Shown: positions 37,671-45,799 of the stretch, one piece after another | Layout of the letters: each line of letters starts with the position of its first letter | Numbering within the stretch: the first letter of the stretch is position 1 | DNA from: a virus | Direction: 5' to 3' (one strand) | Length of the DNA stretch: 45,799 nucleotides | Virus record (IMG/VR): IMGVR_UViG_3300039098_000037 | Location: 2,479 to 48,277 of that record | The notes under the pieces: generated by a model | What the model saw: the letters and a program-made list of their open reading frames with translations, nothing else | The model's database searches: none | Told to the model about the DNA's origin: nothing | Made by a program: the position numbers and the translations under genes

Positions 37671-38690
37671 ATGGGAATGGAAGGTAGAAAAGCTACTAAG
37701 CATACGAAGGTAAGCGTAAATGCTATGTTCAATGATGCAATTGCAGGATATATAGATTCTAAAGTCTCCAAAGCACTTGAAAGATTAACAGACAGAACAG
37801 TCTCACTTGATGACCCAAGAATCAGAGCAATATTTGTTGATGATAATGGCATAACTAATCTTGATAATGTATCCATCAATAGTGCTACAATAAAATCAGT
37901 TGATATTAAAAATACCATAGGCAATACAACCTGCTTCGATGCTATAGGAGCAAACGCAGTTCAGGCTGGTACAGTTGAGGCTAGCAATGTTTTTGCCAAA
38001 GCTATGGTTACAGGCAATATAGAATCAAAGACCGCTACAATAGGTATGTTTACAGAGCATGTTATCTTCGCCAAGAACATAGTAGCTAAAGGATACTCTG
38101 CATTCAAGTCCATAGTAGCTGACTCGGTTAACTCAAGCATGATTGAAGGTGCTAGGGCTGTCATATTAAATCTTAGATCTGAAGCAATAGAGGCAAAAAG
38201 GGTAGATGTTGTTGACCTATACTCTGACTACAGTAGCTCAAAGAATGCTCATGCGGCAAGACTTGAAGTAGGCAAGATAAACGGCAAGGACTTTACTGAG
38301 ATGCACAAGGATCTAGAGAAGTGCAAGGCAACTATAGCTACACTAGAGAAGACTATTATTAATCTAGCAAATGAAGCATACAATAAAGCTGTTCTTATCG
38401 ATAAACTTGTTGACACTGTTTCTGCTATTAGTGGGAAGCTTGACGACTCAATGATGGATATATCTAAACTTCCATCTAGAGGATATGTTGACTCAGAGAT
38501 ATTAAAAGTAGAAGAAAGAATCATGTTAAGCAAGACAATGTTCGATAGTATTAACCTTAAGAGAACAAGCATGTCTCAAATAGAGCTAGAGTCAAGAGAT
38601 AAGATGCCAAGGCTGTACCTTGATAAGTCAAATAGATTGATATATACTAGTAATGGACGAATACACATCGTCAAATCTATTGGAGTTTAA
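37671..38690 (+). CDS. Trimeric fibre/spike-like protein (339 aa)
   Basis: The middle shows a regular 'A-x-x-V/I' beta-helix-like series: NLDNVSINSATIKSVDIKNT, NAVQAGTVEASNVFAKAMVT, typical of trimeric tail fibres. A coiled coil follows (MHKDLEKCKATIATLEKTII), then a short C-terminal domain ending KSNRLIYTSNGRIHIVKSIG. ATG 37671 has GGAG 6 nt upstream; the TTG at 37659 is less likely. Likely part of the adsorption apparatus. Confidence 0.7.
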   Translation: MGMEGRKATKHTKVSVNAMFNDAIAGYIDSKVSKALERLTDRTVSLDDPRIRAIFVDDNGITNLDNVSINSATIKSVDIKNTIGNTTCFDAIGANAVQAGTVEASNVFAKAMVTGNIESKTATIGMFTEHVIFAKNIVAKGYSAFKSIVADSVNSSMIEGARAVILNLRSEAIEAKRVDVVDLYSDYSSSKNAHAARLEVGKINGKDFTEMHKDLEKCKATIATLEKTIINLANEAYNKAVLIDKLVDTVSAISGKLDDSMMDISKLPSRGYVDSEILKVEERIMLSKTMFDSINLKRTSMSQIELESRDKMPRLYLDKSNRLIYTSNGRIHIVKSIGV

Positions 38691-38692
38691 CT

Positions 38693-39559
38693 ATGGAAAT
38701 ACAGGGCGAAGGCAAGGGACTAATAGTCGAAAGAAAGACTGGAGACTCTGAGCTTGATGATGCTCAAGCTGGACGAATCATATTCGATGAGACAGCAAAT
38801 AGACTGAAATATAAAGGTAACGTAGCTAAGAATACAATTCCTACGCTTGATGATATCGCAGCATTAAGAGACTTGATGTATGCAGTTGGTGATTTTAAGA
38901 CTACCAACATGGGGAAAACAAAGTTCTTCCAGAATTATTCTGATACAAAATGGATAGCACTTGATGGCTATGGCCTATATGACGCTGCTGAAGAACCATA
39001 TCTTGCTGCTGATTTCACAGAAATTCTAGCATTAGGTTTTGGATATACTGATACTGTCGATCTTGGTTGGGGATCTAAGGAATATGTTTTCTTCCCAGAC
39101 ATGAAACATTGCGCTCTTGTAGGTGCAGACTTTGATGGTGGCACTGTTGAAGGCAATAAGGGTAGTGGAACTCCTAGAGCTGGTGGTCCTTCTGAGTTAG
39201 AATTTCTGGTATCATCTTCAATGAGATCAACAATAGATCTTGGTGGTGGAACTATAGCATATGACAAGATTAGTATAGGAAATACACATAAGCCTTACTT
39301 GCCATATATGGATACGTATGCTCCTGGCGAAAAGGCTACATCCGATGGGAAACAACCAACCATAGGTGGAGTAGGTCCTCTATACAGACTTCTAGACGAT
39401 CCTGCTGGAGCTGCTGAGTCTAACCTATGCGTTACTGCACCGACAGAGATACTTCCTCTTCCAGTCAACCATCCAGAGAATGAAGTAGTTAGAATTAAAA
39501 GAAATGTAATGATGCCACAATCAGTTGGTGCTTATATATATTTAAAAGTGAGAGAATAG
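38693..39559 (+). CDS. Tail fibre/collar-like structural protein (288 aa)
   Basis: Starts with a repeat-like base domain (GRIIFDETANRLKYKGNVAK). The remainder is aromatic, glycine-rich and beta-structured (LDGYGLYDAAEEPYLAADFT, GAGKEYVFFP..., LPYMDTYAPGEKA), ending VGAYIYLKVRE. This composition and the neighbours indicate a fibre or collar protein; phage tail-collar domains share 'LDG-----Y--L' phrases. GGAG about 8 nt upstream. Exact role not shown. Confidence 0.66.
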   Translation: MEIQGEGKGLIVERKTGDSELDDAQAGRIIFDETANRLKYKGNVAKNTIPTLDDIAALRDLMYAVGDFKTTNMGKTKFFQNYSDTKWIALDGYGLYDAAEEPYLAADFTEILALGFGYTDTVDLGWGSKEYVFFPDMKHCALVGADFDGGTVEGNKGSGTPRAGGPSELEFLVSSSMRSTIDLGGGTIAYDKISIGNTHKPYLPYMDTYAPGEKATSDGKQPTIGGVGPLYRLLDDPAGAAESNLCVTAPTEILPLPVNHPENEVVRIKRNVMMPQSVGAYIYLKVRE

Positions 39560-39560
39560 C

Positions 39561-39998
39561 ATGGCTGGATTTAATAAAGATAATGGTATTGCAATCGAAG
39601 GCACTGAAGACTTTCTTGGTGGACCTATATATAGACCTACTGGATCATCTAATGGAAATATGTTCTCAAATCTAGTGAATGAGTTCATGAATAGAATTGC
39701 AGTTCACGATCACTCGGGCGAAAGTAGCAAGCAACTAATTCAACCAGTTGGGAAATCATATATTGTATCAGAAGCATTTGTTGCTGACGACGATCTATTT
39801 AAAGTTACTACTACATTACTAGGGATAACCTCAGCTAATAAGGTTCTTATGTTCTCATACAGGCTGGATGCAGATCCAGAGGTTGAGTCATCATGGAAGA
39901 AATTCTATCCAGAATACTATGTAGATGATGTAGATCCACAAGAACTAACAATACATGGTCTAATTAGGGACGATATGGAAATAAGGATTACAGCATAG
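39561..39998 (+). CDS. Structural protein with HxHxG motif (145 aa)
   Basis: NRIAVHDHSGESSKQLIQPV includes H-D-H-S-G, a potential metal-binding turn of the kind found in trimeric fibre tips. The rest is beta-rich with acidic loops (YYVDDVDPQELTIHGL). Its TAG overlaps the GTG of the following large tail gene. Likely a small fibre or nozzle-linked protein. Confidence 0.64.
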   Translation: MAGFNKDNGIAIEGTEDFLGGPIYRPTGSSNGNMFSNLVNEFMNRIAVHDHSGESSKQLIQPVGKSYIVSEAFVADDDLFKVTTTLLGITSANKVLMFSYRLDADPEVESSWKKFYPEYYVDDVDPQELTIHGLIRDDMEIRITA

Positions 39999-42568
39999 TG
40001 AGACAGTTTTCTGAGCTTCCAATAGCTAATCTAAGCGGAGGCCTAACAGATGAATACAAGAGTGATGGGATTAAGTTTAACGAATACCTTAACTTTATTC
40101 CTACGTCTTCAGATGGTGCTAAGCTGAGAAATGGACTAGTCCCTTTTGATAAGATACCACTATCTCCTGCTCCTGTAACAGTTGAGCCATGTAGAAGCTT
40201 AAGTAAACTTAGCTCCACAAATGGTGAGGCTATAATAGTACAGTATGACGACAAGCTATATAAGAAGATTAGAACTGAGTTTAGCGAGATAAGCACTCCG
40301 TCAGCTACTCCTAATCTAGCATTTCCACTGATAGCTACAGAAGACAATGTATCAGTATCTAGCTGGAGATCATCTCTTATAATTAATCCTACATCAAACG
40401 ATAAAGCATATAGAGTAGTATCTTATTCGGATGGCAGCATAAAGGCTCAGACTGCATCAATGCCAGAGGTTACTGCGGTAGCTCCAAACGGAGATACTGA
40501 CGGTGATAGGCTATTTGCTATATGCATAATTAGAAAATATACTGACTCTAACGGATATTCTTATAGGGAGTATTCACCAGAATATCTAGGGCAATTTACA
40601 ACATCAATAGCGATAACTAGTGTAACGCCAACTCTTGCCTCGCTGTCCGCTGAGTACATTCAGGCAGAGCTTTCGTATGCTCTATTTGTTACTGTTGAGA
40701 ACGGCACAGCATTATACTTGGCAGATGAAAGCATAAGTCCTAATACATTAGCATATACTGGAAGTGCAGCAAACGATAGAGAACTACAAAAGAATGAGCG
40801 TGGATTCTTTCTGTCTGAAGAGGCTAAGAGAGAAGCACCTATATGCAAGTATATGACAATAGTAAATGACACAGCATACTACTGCAATATAACTGAAGAC
40901 TCAGGAGATGAGTTGCCATTTAGATTGTTTCAATCTGTTTCTGGTATGCCAACATCTGTTCTTGCATCTGGATATCACGATATTAAGGGAGATATATACG
41001 GAATAGGAGAGGTTAATGGCCTACCTATTGTCTTGTCTGACCTTGAGATATATAGAATAGATGGGCTGCTTGGAGTTGATGGTTCTGGGTCTATTAGGTC
41101 TGAGAAGATAAATGGTTCCAATGGTGGCATATCGCACAGGTCTATTGTTACAACTGACACTGCAATGTATTACGCTGGAACAGATGGCTTCTATAGGACA
41201 GATGGGTACACAGCTGTAAACATTTCTGGAGCTGAGCTATATAAAACATACGTAGAACTAACAAAGAACAAAGATAATTGGGCATATATCCAAGGTGAAT
41301 TCGATAGAGATAACAACTTAATATACTGGAACATAGATGGTGAGACTGTTTACTGTTACAGCATAGATAAGAACTCATTCTCAAGACTTAACTACCCAGA
41401 GACAGGATCGGGTGGAATCAGAACTATATCTATATTTAGCGATACTAATGCTGCAAGACTATCAGAAGCAGCAGATGTAAGCGGAGCTATAGTAGAAAGT
41501 GGGTCCTATAAGTATGTAACACTAGAAATAGATTCAATGAGGCAACTTGTTGTAGACTTACCTGTTACATTAAGCACACAATCTGGCGACTATGTTGGTA
41601 CAATAGAGTCTACTGACGACACGTCAAATGTTCCAGACGAGTACTGCACAATAAAGTTTCCTTCTACATATGACTTTTCAGCTACGGTATTCACAGACTC
41701 AACTATATATGCCAGATACGAAGACAGGATAGTTAGATCATATATGGCGATGAATACTCCTCTTGTAAAGTATTCAGATACAACACTTAACTATGATTCA
41801 GATGACATAGAGTCAATAACAGATTACACAAGAACATCTATAGACTATGACATGATAACATCTGGGATAGGATATGGGGCAATAGCTAAGAAGAAATTTG
41901 TTAAATCTTTCACTGTCAATATAGATGCTAAAACTGGTATCTCTATGGAGCCATACGTTGTAGTTAATGACAGCGGCAATGACAAGTCGATGGCACCAAT
42001 AGTAAATAGAAATCAATTCAGAGCATTCTATGACGGAGAGATATGGGATAGAGAATCAGCAAACTGGTTCCCAGATACAGTCATAAGAGATACAAGACAT
42101 CTTCCAAAGGGGTTCACGATGTGCTGGCACAATCAGTTAGGCGTAAGGTCTGCGGAGACTGGGCTGTTTATGTCTAATGATTACAACATAGTAACCCTTA
42201 ACGATATCATCGAAGACGGAGGGAATAAGTACTTTGAGTTTGTGCTTGATGTTGTTGGAGACTTGATACCAAGGTTCCCTAAAGATGTAGAGGGAATGAA
42301 GATAATAGTTAAAGATATTAACTCAGAGGAATTTTCAACAAGACTTAAGATATTAGAACTATACGGAACAAGGACAGGGATCAAGTGCTCATCTGATTCT
42401 AAGCTGCTTTCATCGGCTGAGATAGGTGATAAGTTTGATTGGATAATATATGGAAAGCCAGTAGAGCAATCGTTTGAGTTGCTGACAATGGGTATTAATT
42501 TTTCTGTAGTTTCAGACAAAGGTGCTGGAGCTAGCAGGAAAGAATCACTGAGCCAGTCATATGAATAG
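39998..42568 (+). CDS. Large beta-propeller-like tail hub/nozzle protein (856 aa)
   Basis: GTG start overlapping the previous stop. The N-terminal RQFSELPIANLSGGLTDEYK resembles the beginning of podovirus tail hub/stabilisation proteins (P22 gp10-like). The body has repeated four-stranded blade-like phrases (AIIVQYDDKLYKKIR, LPIVLSDLEIYRIDG, TAMYYAGTDGFYRTDGYTAV, LIYWNIDGETVYCYSIDK), indicative of a beta-propeller. It probably forms part of the short tail tube that plugs the portal; identification rests on pattern and size. Confidence 0.68.
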   Translation: MRQFSELPIANLSGGLTDEYKSDGIKFNEYLNFIPTSSDGAKLRNGLVPFDKIPLSPAPVTVEPCRSLSKLSSTNGEAIIVQYDDKLYKKIRTEFSEISTPSATPNLAFPLIATEDNVSVSSWRSSLIINPTSNDKAYRVVSYSDGSIKAQTASMPEVTAVAPNGDTDGDRLFAICIIRKYTDSNGYSYREYSPEYLGQFTTSIAITSVTPTLASLSAEYIQAELSYALFVTVENGTALYLADESISPNTLAYTGSAANDRELQKNERGFFLSEEAKREAPICKYMTIVNDTAYYCNITEDSGDELPFRLFQSVSGMPTSVLASGYHDIKGDIYGIGEVNGLPIVLSDLEIYRIDGLLGVDGSGSIRSEKINGSNGGISHRSIVTTDTAMYYAGTDGFYRTDGYTAVNISGAELYKTYVELTKNKDNWAYIQGEFDRDNNLIYWNIDGETVYCYSIDKNSFSRLNYPETGSGGIRTISIFSDTNAARLSEAADVSGAIVESGSYKYVTLEIDSMRQLVVDLPVTLSTQSGDYVGTIESTDDTSNVPDEYCTIKFPSTYDFSATVFTDSTIYARYEDRIVRSYMAMNTPLVKYSDTTLNYDSDDIESITDYTRTSIDYDMITSGIGYGAIAKKKFVKSFTVNIDAKTGISMEPYVVVNDSGNDKSMAPIVNRNQFRAFYDGEIWDRESANWFPDTVIRDTRHLPKGFTMCWHNQLGVRSAETGLFMSNDYNIVTLNDIIEDGGNKYFEFVLDVVGDLIPRFPKDVEGMKIIVKDINSEEFSTRLKILELYGTRTGIKCSSDSKLLSSAEIGDKFDWIIYGKPVEQSFELLTMGINFSVVSDKGAGASRKESLSQSYE

Positions 42569-43025
42569 AGTAACAAAAGTAAGTACAGATACGAAGCCAA
42601 TAAAGATGAGGCCTATGCCAGATATGACTGATCCTGCTCAGTTGAATGTTAAGAATTTATTTGATAGACTTGGTAATGTAGACAATGTGCTTAAGCGGCT
42701 TGGAAACTATGACCCAGTACAGGGCGCAGCCATAGCATATGACGGCACAGAGATAGATACTGGAGACACTTGGTTCGGGAAGAAAGTTTATAGCAAGGGA
42801 TACGACTGGTCTGGCACAGCAACAACAACATTCCAGATCGATGCTATTAACAATATAACTCCTATCGACATGAGGTGTGTATGGAACGGGAACTACCAAA
42901 CTCCATACTCTGTCAATACGGTTGTGATATCAATGATATACAATCCCGGGCTAGGCGTTAGAATTACTGTTACTGGCACAACTGTAAATACAATAGCTGC
43001 AATAATACTGTATACTAAAAATTAG
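42561..43025 (+). CDS. Tail-fibre-tip-domain protein (154 aa)
   Basis: The C-terminal ~85 residues, from TEIDTGDTWFGKKVYSKGYD onward, form the same 'W-G--VY-K-Y-W-G' module as the end of the 1213-aa protein, attached to a short basic N-terminus (MNRVTKVSTDTKPIKMRPMP). It overlaps the preceding gene by 8 nt. It could be a tail-tip appendage or an exchangeable receptor-binding tip. Confidence 0.66.
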   Translation: MNRVTKVSTDTKPIKMRPMPDMTDPAQLNVKNLFDRLGNVDNVLKRLGNYDPVQGAAIAYDGTEIDTGDTWFGKKVYSKGYDWSGTATTTFQIDAINNITPIDMRCVWNGNYQTPYSVNTVVISMIYNPGLGVRITVTGTTVNTIAAIILYTKN

Positions 43026-43032
43026 GAAGAAT

Positions 43033-43776
43033 ATGAGTGAAACACTTAAAGACATTAGAAACCAAGTAAAGGACGACCTAGGACTAGGGCAGGCAGACTG
43101 GGTAGACAATGACGTACTAGATGTTTATATCAGACGAGCAGTCAGGAAAGCTCACAGAGAAATCATGAAGACCTATGAGGACTACTTCTTATCTACTAGT
43201 CCAGTGGAATTGTTAGGTGCAACTACTCATCTAGAATATCCCGGTGACTGCTATGCAAATAAGATTAGAACTATTATATTTACCAATGCTCCAATAGGGG
43301 CTAGTGGTACATATGTCATAGAGATAAAGAAGTTTAAAAGTATATCGTCTACTGTTGTTGGGAACATATTCAACATAGACAATAACCAATCATACAAGAC
43401 AAGATGGATTCCTATCACATCAACTGAAGATATCAGTGATGGTGCAGGCGGAACATACAAAAGCCCAGTTAATAGAATGGAGCTTATGCCTAGTGCTACT
43501 ACAGATGATGGGCATGTTGAGATTAGATATATAAGAAAGCCAATTGATCTAGTTAAGGACGAAGACGTCTGCGACATACCTGAATTCACTGACTATGTCG
43601 TTGCTAAAACAAAAGCATTGTACTATGCAGATGATGGAGATCAGAACTATATTATTGCAGATAAAGAAGCTAAAGAGATTTGGAAAGATATGGTCGATAC
43701 GTTGTCTAACATGGTATTGGACGAAGATACAGAAATATTATTAGATACAGGATTTTACGAAGATTCAATAGCATAG
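43033..43776 (+). CDS. Head-tail adaptor (P22 gp4-like)
   Basis: MSETLKDIRNQVKDDLGLGQ ... NDVLDVYIRRAVRKAHREIM is the N-terminal helix bundle typical of 'phage adaptor protein' families that dock on the portal. The C-terminal KTKALYYADDGDQNYIIADK helix with ALYYADDG is also typical. 247 aa. AGGAAG precedes ATG. It closes the connector between portal and tail hub. Confidence 0.78.
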   Translation: MSETLKDIRNQVKDDLGLGQADWVDNDVLDVYIRRAVRKAHREIMKTYEDYFLSTSPVELLGATTHLEYPGDCYANKIRTIIFTNAPIGASGTYVIEIKKFKSISSTVVGNIFNIDNNQSYKTRWIPITSTEDISDGAGGTYKSPVNRMELMPSATTDDGHVEIRYIRKPIDLVKDEDVCDIPEFTDYVVAKTKALYYADDGDQNYIIADKEAKEIWKDMVDTLSNMVLDEDTEILLDTGFYEDSIA

Positions 43777-43785
43777 GAGATATAT

Positions 43786-44391
43786 ATGGCTTTTTTAGGT
43801 GGATTATTTGGTGGAGGCGGCGGAGATGATTTCAATATCTCTGACAGCCCATATATGCAGAGCTATGGTTCTGATGTTGCCAATATAAGAAGTAGGGCCA
43901 CTGATCCTATCACTGGTCTTGATGTTGGCGGACAAGCTGCTAGCGATCTTGCTAGTACAGTATACGGAAATCAGTTAGACCAATTCCAAAGACAGGCTGG
44001 GTCAAACCTAGCTACTGGCGCAGCAAACGTTGGAAGATATGGTGGAGATGCAGGCTCAATGGAGAGAATGCAGAACCAAGCCAATAGGCAGAACCTAATT
44101 GGGCAGCAAGGACTTGGGCAAACTAACATGCAAAACCAAGCCAACATAGGCGCACAGAATATAGCGCAGCAACAAGGGTTTCAGAACACAGCACTGATGG
44201 CATTGCCTCAGATGTCTATGGCTCCAGCAGAAATGGATCTAAGGGCACAAGCTGCTAATCAACAGGCGAATGAAGCTCAGCAGCAAGGTCTGTTTGGACT
44301 AATAGGTACTGGTGTTGGAGCAGGTTTTGGCGGACCTTTAGGTGCTAGTATTGGCGGAGCTGGTGGACAAGCATTAGCTGGATTATTTTAG
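43786..44391 (+). CDS. Gly/Gln-rich ejection (internal virion) protein (201 aa)
   Basis: MAFLGGLFGGGGGDDFNISD at the start and GTGVGAGFGGPLGASIGGAG at the end are glycine-zipper membrane-active segments. The centre is Gln/Asn-rich helix (NMQNQANIGAQNIAQQQGFQ). Such proteins are packed in podovirus heads and form the trans-envelope conduit on injection. AGGAG 8 nt before ATG. Confidence 0.72.
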   Translation: MAFLGGLFGGGGGDDFNISDSPYMQSYGSDVANIRSRATDPITGLDVGGQAASDLASTVYGNQLDQFQRQAGSNLATGAANVGRYGGDAGSMERMQNQANRQNLIGQQGLGQTNMQNQANIGAQNIAQQQGFQNTALMALPQMSMAPAEMDLRAQAANQQANEAQQQGLFGLIGTGVGAGFGGPLGASIGGAGGQALAGLF

Positions 44392-44399
44392 GAGATATC

Positions 44400-44795
44400 A
44401 TGGGATTATTTAGTGACAATTTACAATATGGCAACCTGCAAGACGACCCAAATATTAAGGGCGGAAGAGGGAATCTTGCCACAGATGCACTGGCATCAGA
44501 CATAGGCTCTATTGCTAATCAATTTGGCAAGATGAGACTTGGAGCATTAGATGCTAGGTACTCTCCGTTCTCGGGGAATAAGGTGCAGCAGTCAATGTTC
44601 ACACCTACCACTACACTTATAGATTCTATGAGAAATAGACAGGCAGGATTAGACAAGCAAACAGAACTAGACAGAGCAAGCAAGGCTGCTAAGGCAAAAG
44701 GCTTTGACCAAGAGCTAGTTGATTCATTTAGAAATGTATTAAATCAGAGTGCCCAGCTAGGACAGCGTAGTGGCGGCTCAGGATTGTGGAGATAA
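44400..44795 (+). CDS. Ejection-module protein (131 aa)
   Basis: MGLFSDNLQYGNLQDDPNIK, Gly/Asp/Gln-rich, helical and basic in the middle (RNRQAGLDKQTELDRASKAA). Its position between two Q/G-rich virion proteins, and like them starting with a hydrophobic GLF motif, suggests a partner in the same DNA-ejection complex. AGGAG precedes ATG. Confidence 0.66.
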   Translation: MGLFSDNLQYGNLQDDPNIKGGRGNLATDALASDIGSIANQFGKMRLGALDARYSPFSGNKVQQSMFTPTTTLIDSMRNRQAGLDKQTELDRASKAAKAKGFDQELVDSFRNVLNQSAQLGQRSGGSGLWR

Positions 44796-44796
44796 T

Positions 44797-45609
44797 ATGC
44801 CAGACAATAATGCAGCAATGCTACAACTATTACAAAATGCAGTTAGCGGACAGACAGGTATCCCATATAGAGGGGCTAAAAACAATATATTAGATATTGC
44901 AGGCGTACCCCCTCAAGCACAATTACCACAATCTCAGGGCCAGCCACAACAGGTTACAGACCTTGGCGAGCAAGAGGTTATTAATATACCTGCTGACTTC
45001 AATCAGCAAAGACAAGAAGAACAATATTCACAACCACAAATTAATTACTATAACCCAACACCAGATATGATGGTTAATGTTGGTGAGCCTGCCAATATAG
45101 ATGGCGATCAAGGTCAGCCGCAGCAGCAACCACAAGGCGATGAGTCTCCATACGCTCGTGATATGAGTGGGTATGGTATGTTCTTAGATGCTTTGAATAG
45201 ATCTAGTGCTGAGTCACAAGGTAATCAGTATCAAGATAGAATGGCTAGACAACTAGCTGGCGACTCTCCCCAAGCTATAAGAGAAGGTGAGAGAAGAAGA
45301 ATGCTAGACGAAGTTGGAGTACGTGGCGGAGGAGCTAGAACTTTTCTAGGTCAGCAGAACCAAGCCAACCAGTTGGCTAGAGCACTTCAATCAGATGCTA
45401 GCTCATCACAAAGAGACTATGGCAACATGCTGTCTCAGTTGCTTGGCGCATATACTGGTCAAGATGTTAGAGAAGACAAGCTTAATGTTCCACCTAAAGG
45501 GAATAGTGATCTTGATCTCATGAAGATATATAATCAATACCAGAAGAACCAGATCGATGCAACACCAGAAGATTTTAGAGAAGAGATGTTTAGAGTATTA
45601 GGCAGGTAA
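44797..45609 (+). CDS. Gln/Pro-rich ejection protein (270 aa)
   Basis: Starts MPDNNAAMLQLLQNAVSGQT; GGAG 6 nt upstream selects this ATG over an earlier frame start at 44770. Low-complexity Q/P/N linker (QLPQSQGQPQQVTDLGEQEV, GDQGQPQQQPQGDESPYARD) followed by a charged helical domain (QRDYGNMLSQLLGAYTGQDV). Likely head-internal and unfolded for passage through the portal. Function by composition and context. Confidence 0.68.
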   Translation: MPDNNAAMLQLLQNAVSGQTGIPYRGAKNNILDIAGVPPQAQLPQSQGQPQQVTDLGEQEVINIPADFNQQRQEEQYSQPQINYYNPTPDMMVNVGEPANIDGDQGQPQQQPQGDESPYARDMSGYGMFLDALNRSSAESQGNQYQDRMARQLAGDSPQAIREGERRRMLDEVGVRGGGARTFLGQQNQANQLARALQSDASSSQRDYGNMLSQLLGAYTGQDVREDKLNVPPKGNSDLDLMKIYNQYQKNQIDATPEDFREEMFRVLGR

Positions 45610-45612
45610 TAA

Positions 45613-45799
45613 ATGGCTAGAGATAAATCAACCATAGACAGTATCATGGAAACAGTAAAAGAATATACTGGCAAAGATACTGTTATTAGTGACGTAGTCA
45701 ATGCAATGCAAAAGCCACAAGGCTTAAGCATGGTGGGTAGTGCTAACTTAATTGAGGCTCTTGGCGGAGATGTTAAGGCGGAAATACCTACAGTAAAAC
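45613..45799 (+). CDS. N-terminal fragment of a further virion protein (3' partial)
   Basis: ATGGCTAGAGATAAATCAAC... gives MARDKSTIDSIMETVKEYTG and remains open to the end of the window (62 codons). It may belong to the large ejection protein whose end is at 2-763, or to another virion gene. Weak SD (GGCAGG). Confidence 0.65.
   Translation, partial: MARDKSTIDSIMETVKEYTGKDTVISDVVNAMQKPQGLSMVGSANLIEALGGDVKAEIPTVK

Overview
The window is a segment of a low-GC tailed phage genome, most likely a short-tailed (podovirus-type) phage of a Gram-negative host. The evidence is a terminase large subunit followed by a P22-like portal, a scaffold, an HK97-type capsid protein, a tail adaptor and Q/G-rich ejection proteins, with no tape measure, sheath or long-tail genes, plus a T7-lysozyme-type amidase with no wall-binding domain. 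Strong Shine-Dalgarno sequences and TTGACA/TATAAT-type promoters argue for a host with ordinary sigma-70 style signals. The right edge cuts a virion gene just after its start. The left edge holds the 3' end of a large virion gene on the same strand, so a circular or permuted genome could join them through unseen sequence.

Layout. (1) 1-763: C-terminal end of a large virion/ejection protein (+). (2) 764-1165: gene-free, with an inverted repeat and a leftward promoter. (3) 1166-1481: three tRNA genes (His, Gln, Pro) and a fourth tRNA-like sequence with a collapsed anticodon arm, all on -. (4) 1537-18355: one long leftward (-) array of mostly overlapping genes. Read in transcription order it holds seven small unknown genes; five tandem paralogues sharing a C-terminal 'TGKK-INGVEY'-like tail; a ubiquitin-like (Ubl), E2-like, JAB/JAMM protease and E1/ThiF-like cassette; small zinc-ribbon and unknown proteins; a class-3 lipase; and a replication/recombination set (DnaQ-type exonuclease, Sak4-like ATPase, SSB-like protein, PriS/PriL-like primase, PD-(D/E)XK nuclease and an SF2 helicase carrying a LAGLIDADG intein inside its Walker A motif). 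(5) 18356-19704: 1.35 kb AT-rich, repeat-dense, gene-free divergent region, the best candidate for a replication origin and control region. (6) 19705-22153: rightward small-gene operon starting with a PP-loop/PAPS-reductase-like protein and containing an Acb2/Tad1-like candidate anti-CBASS/anti-Thoeris protein. (7) 22265-45799: rightward packaging, head, tail-fibre, lysis and ejection genes, punctuated by intrinsic terminators.

How the genes fit together. Two strong divergent promoters flank the repeat region: 18391-18419 leftward and 19651-19679 rightward. They would drive a leftward replication/modification module and a rightward early operon that leads into the structural genes. The most remarkable element is the complete ubiquitin-like conjugation/deconjugation set (10163-13647), adjacent to a tandem family of five related small proteins that could be its targets or partners. 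No DNA polymerase is visible in the window.
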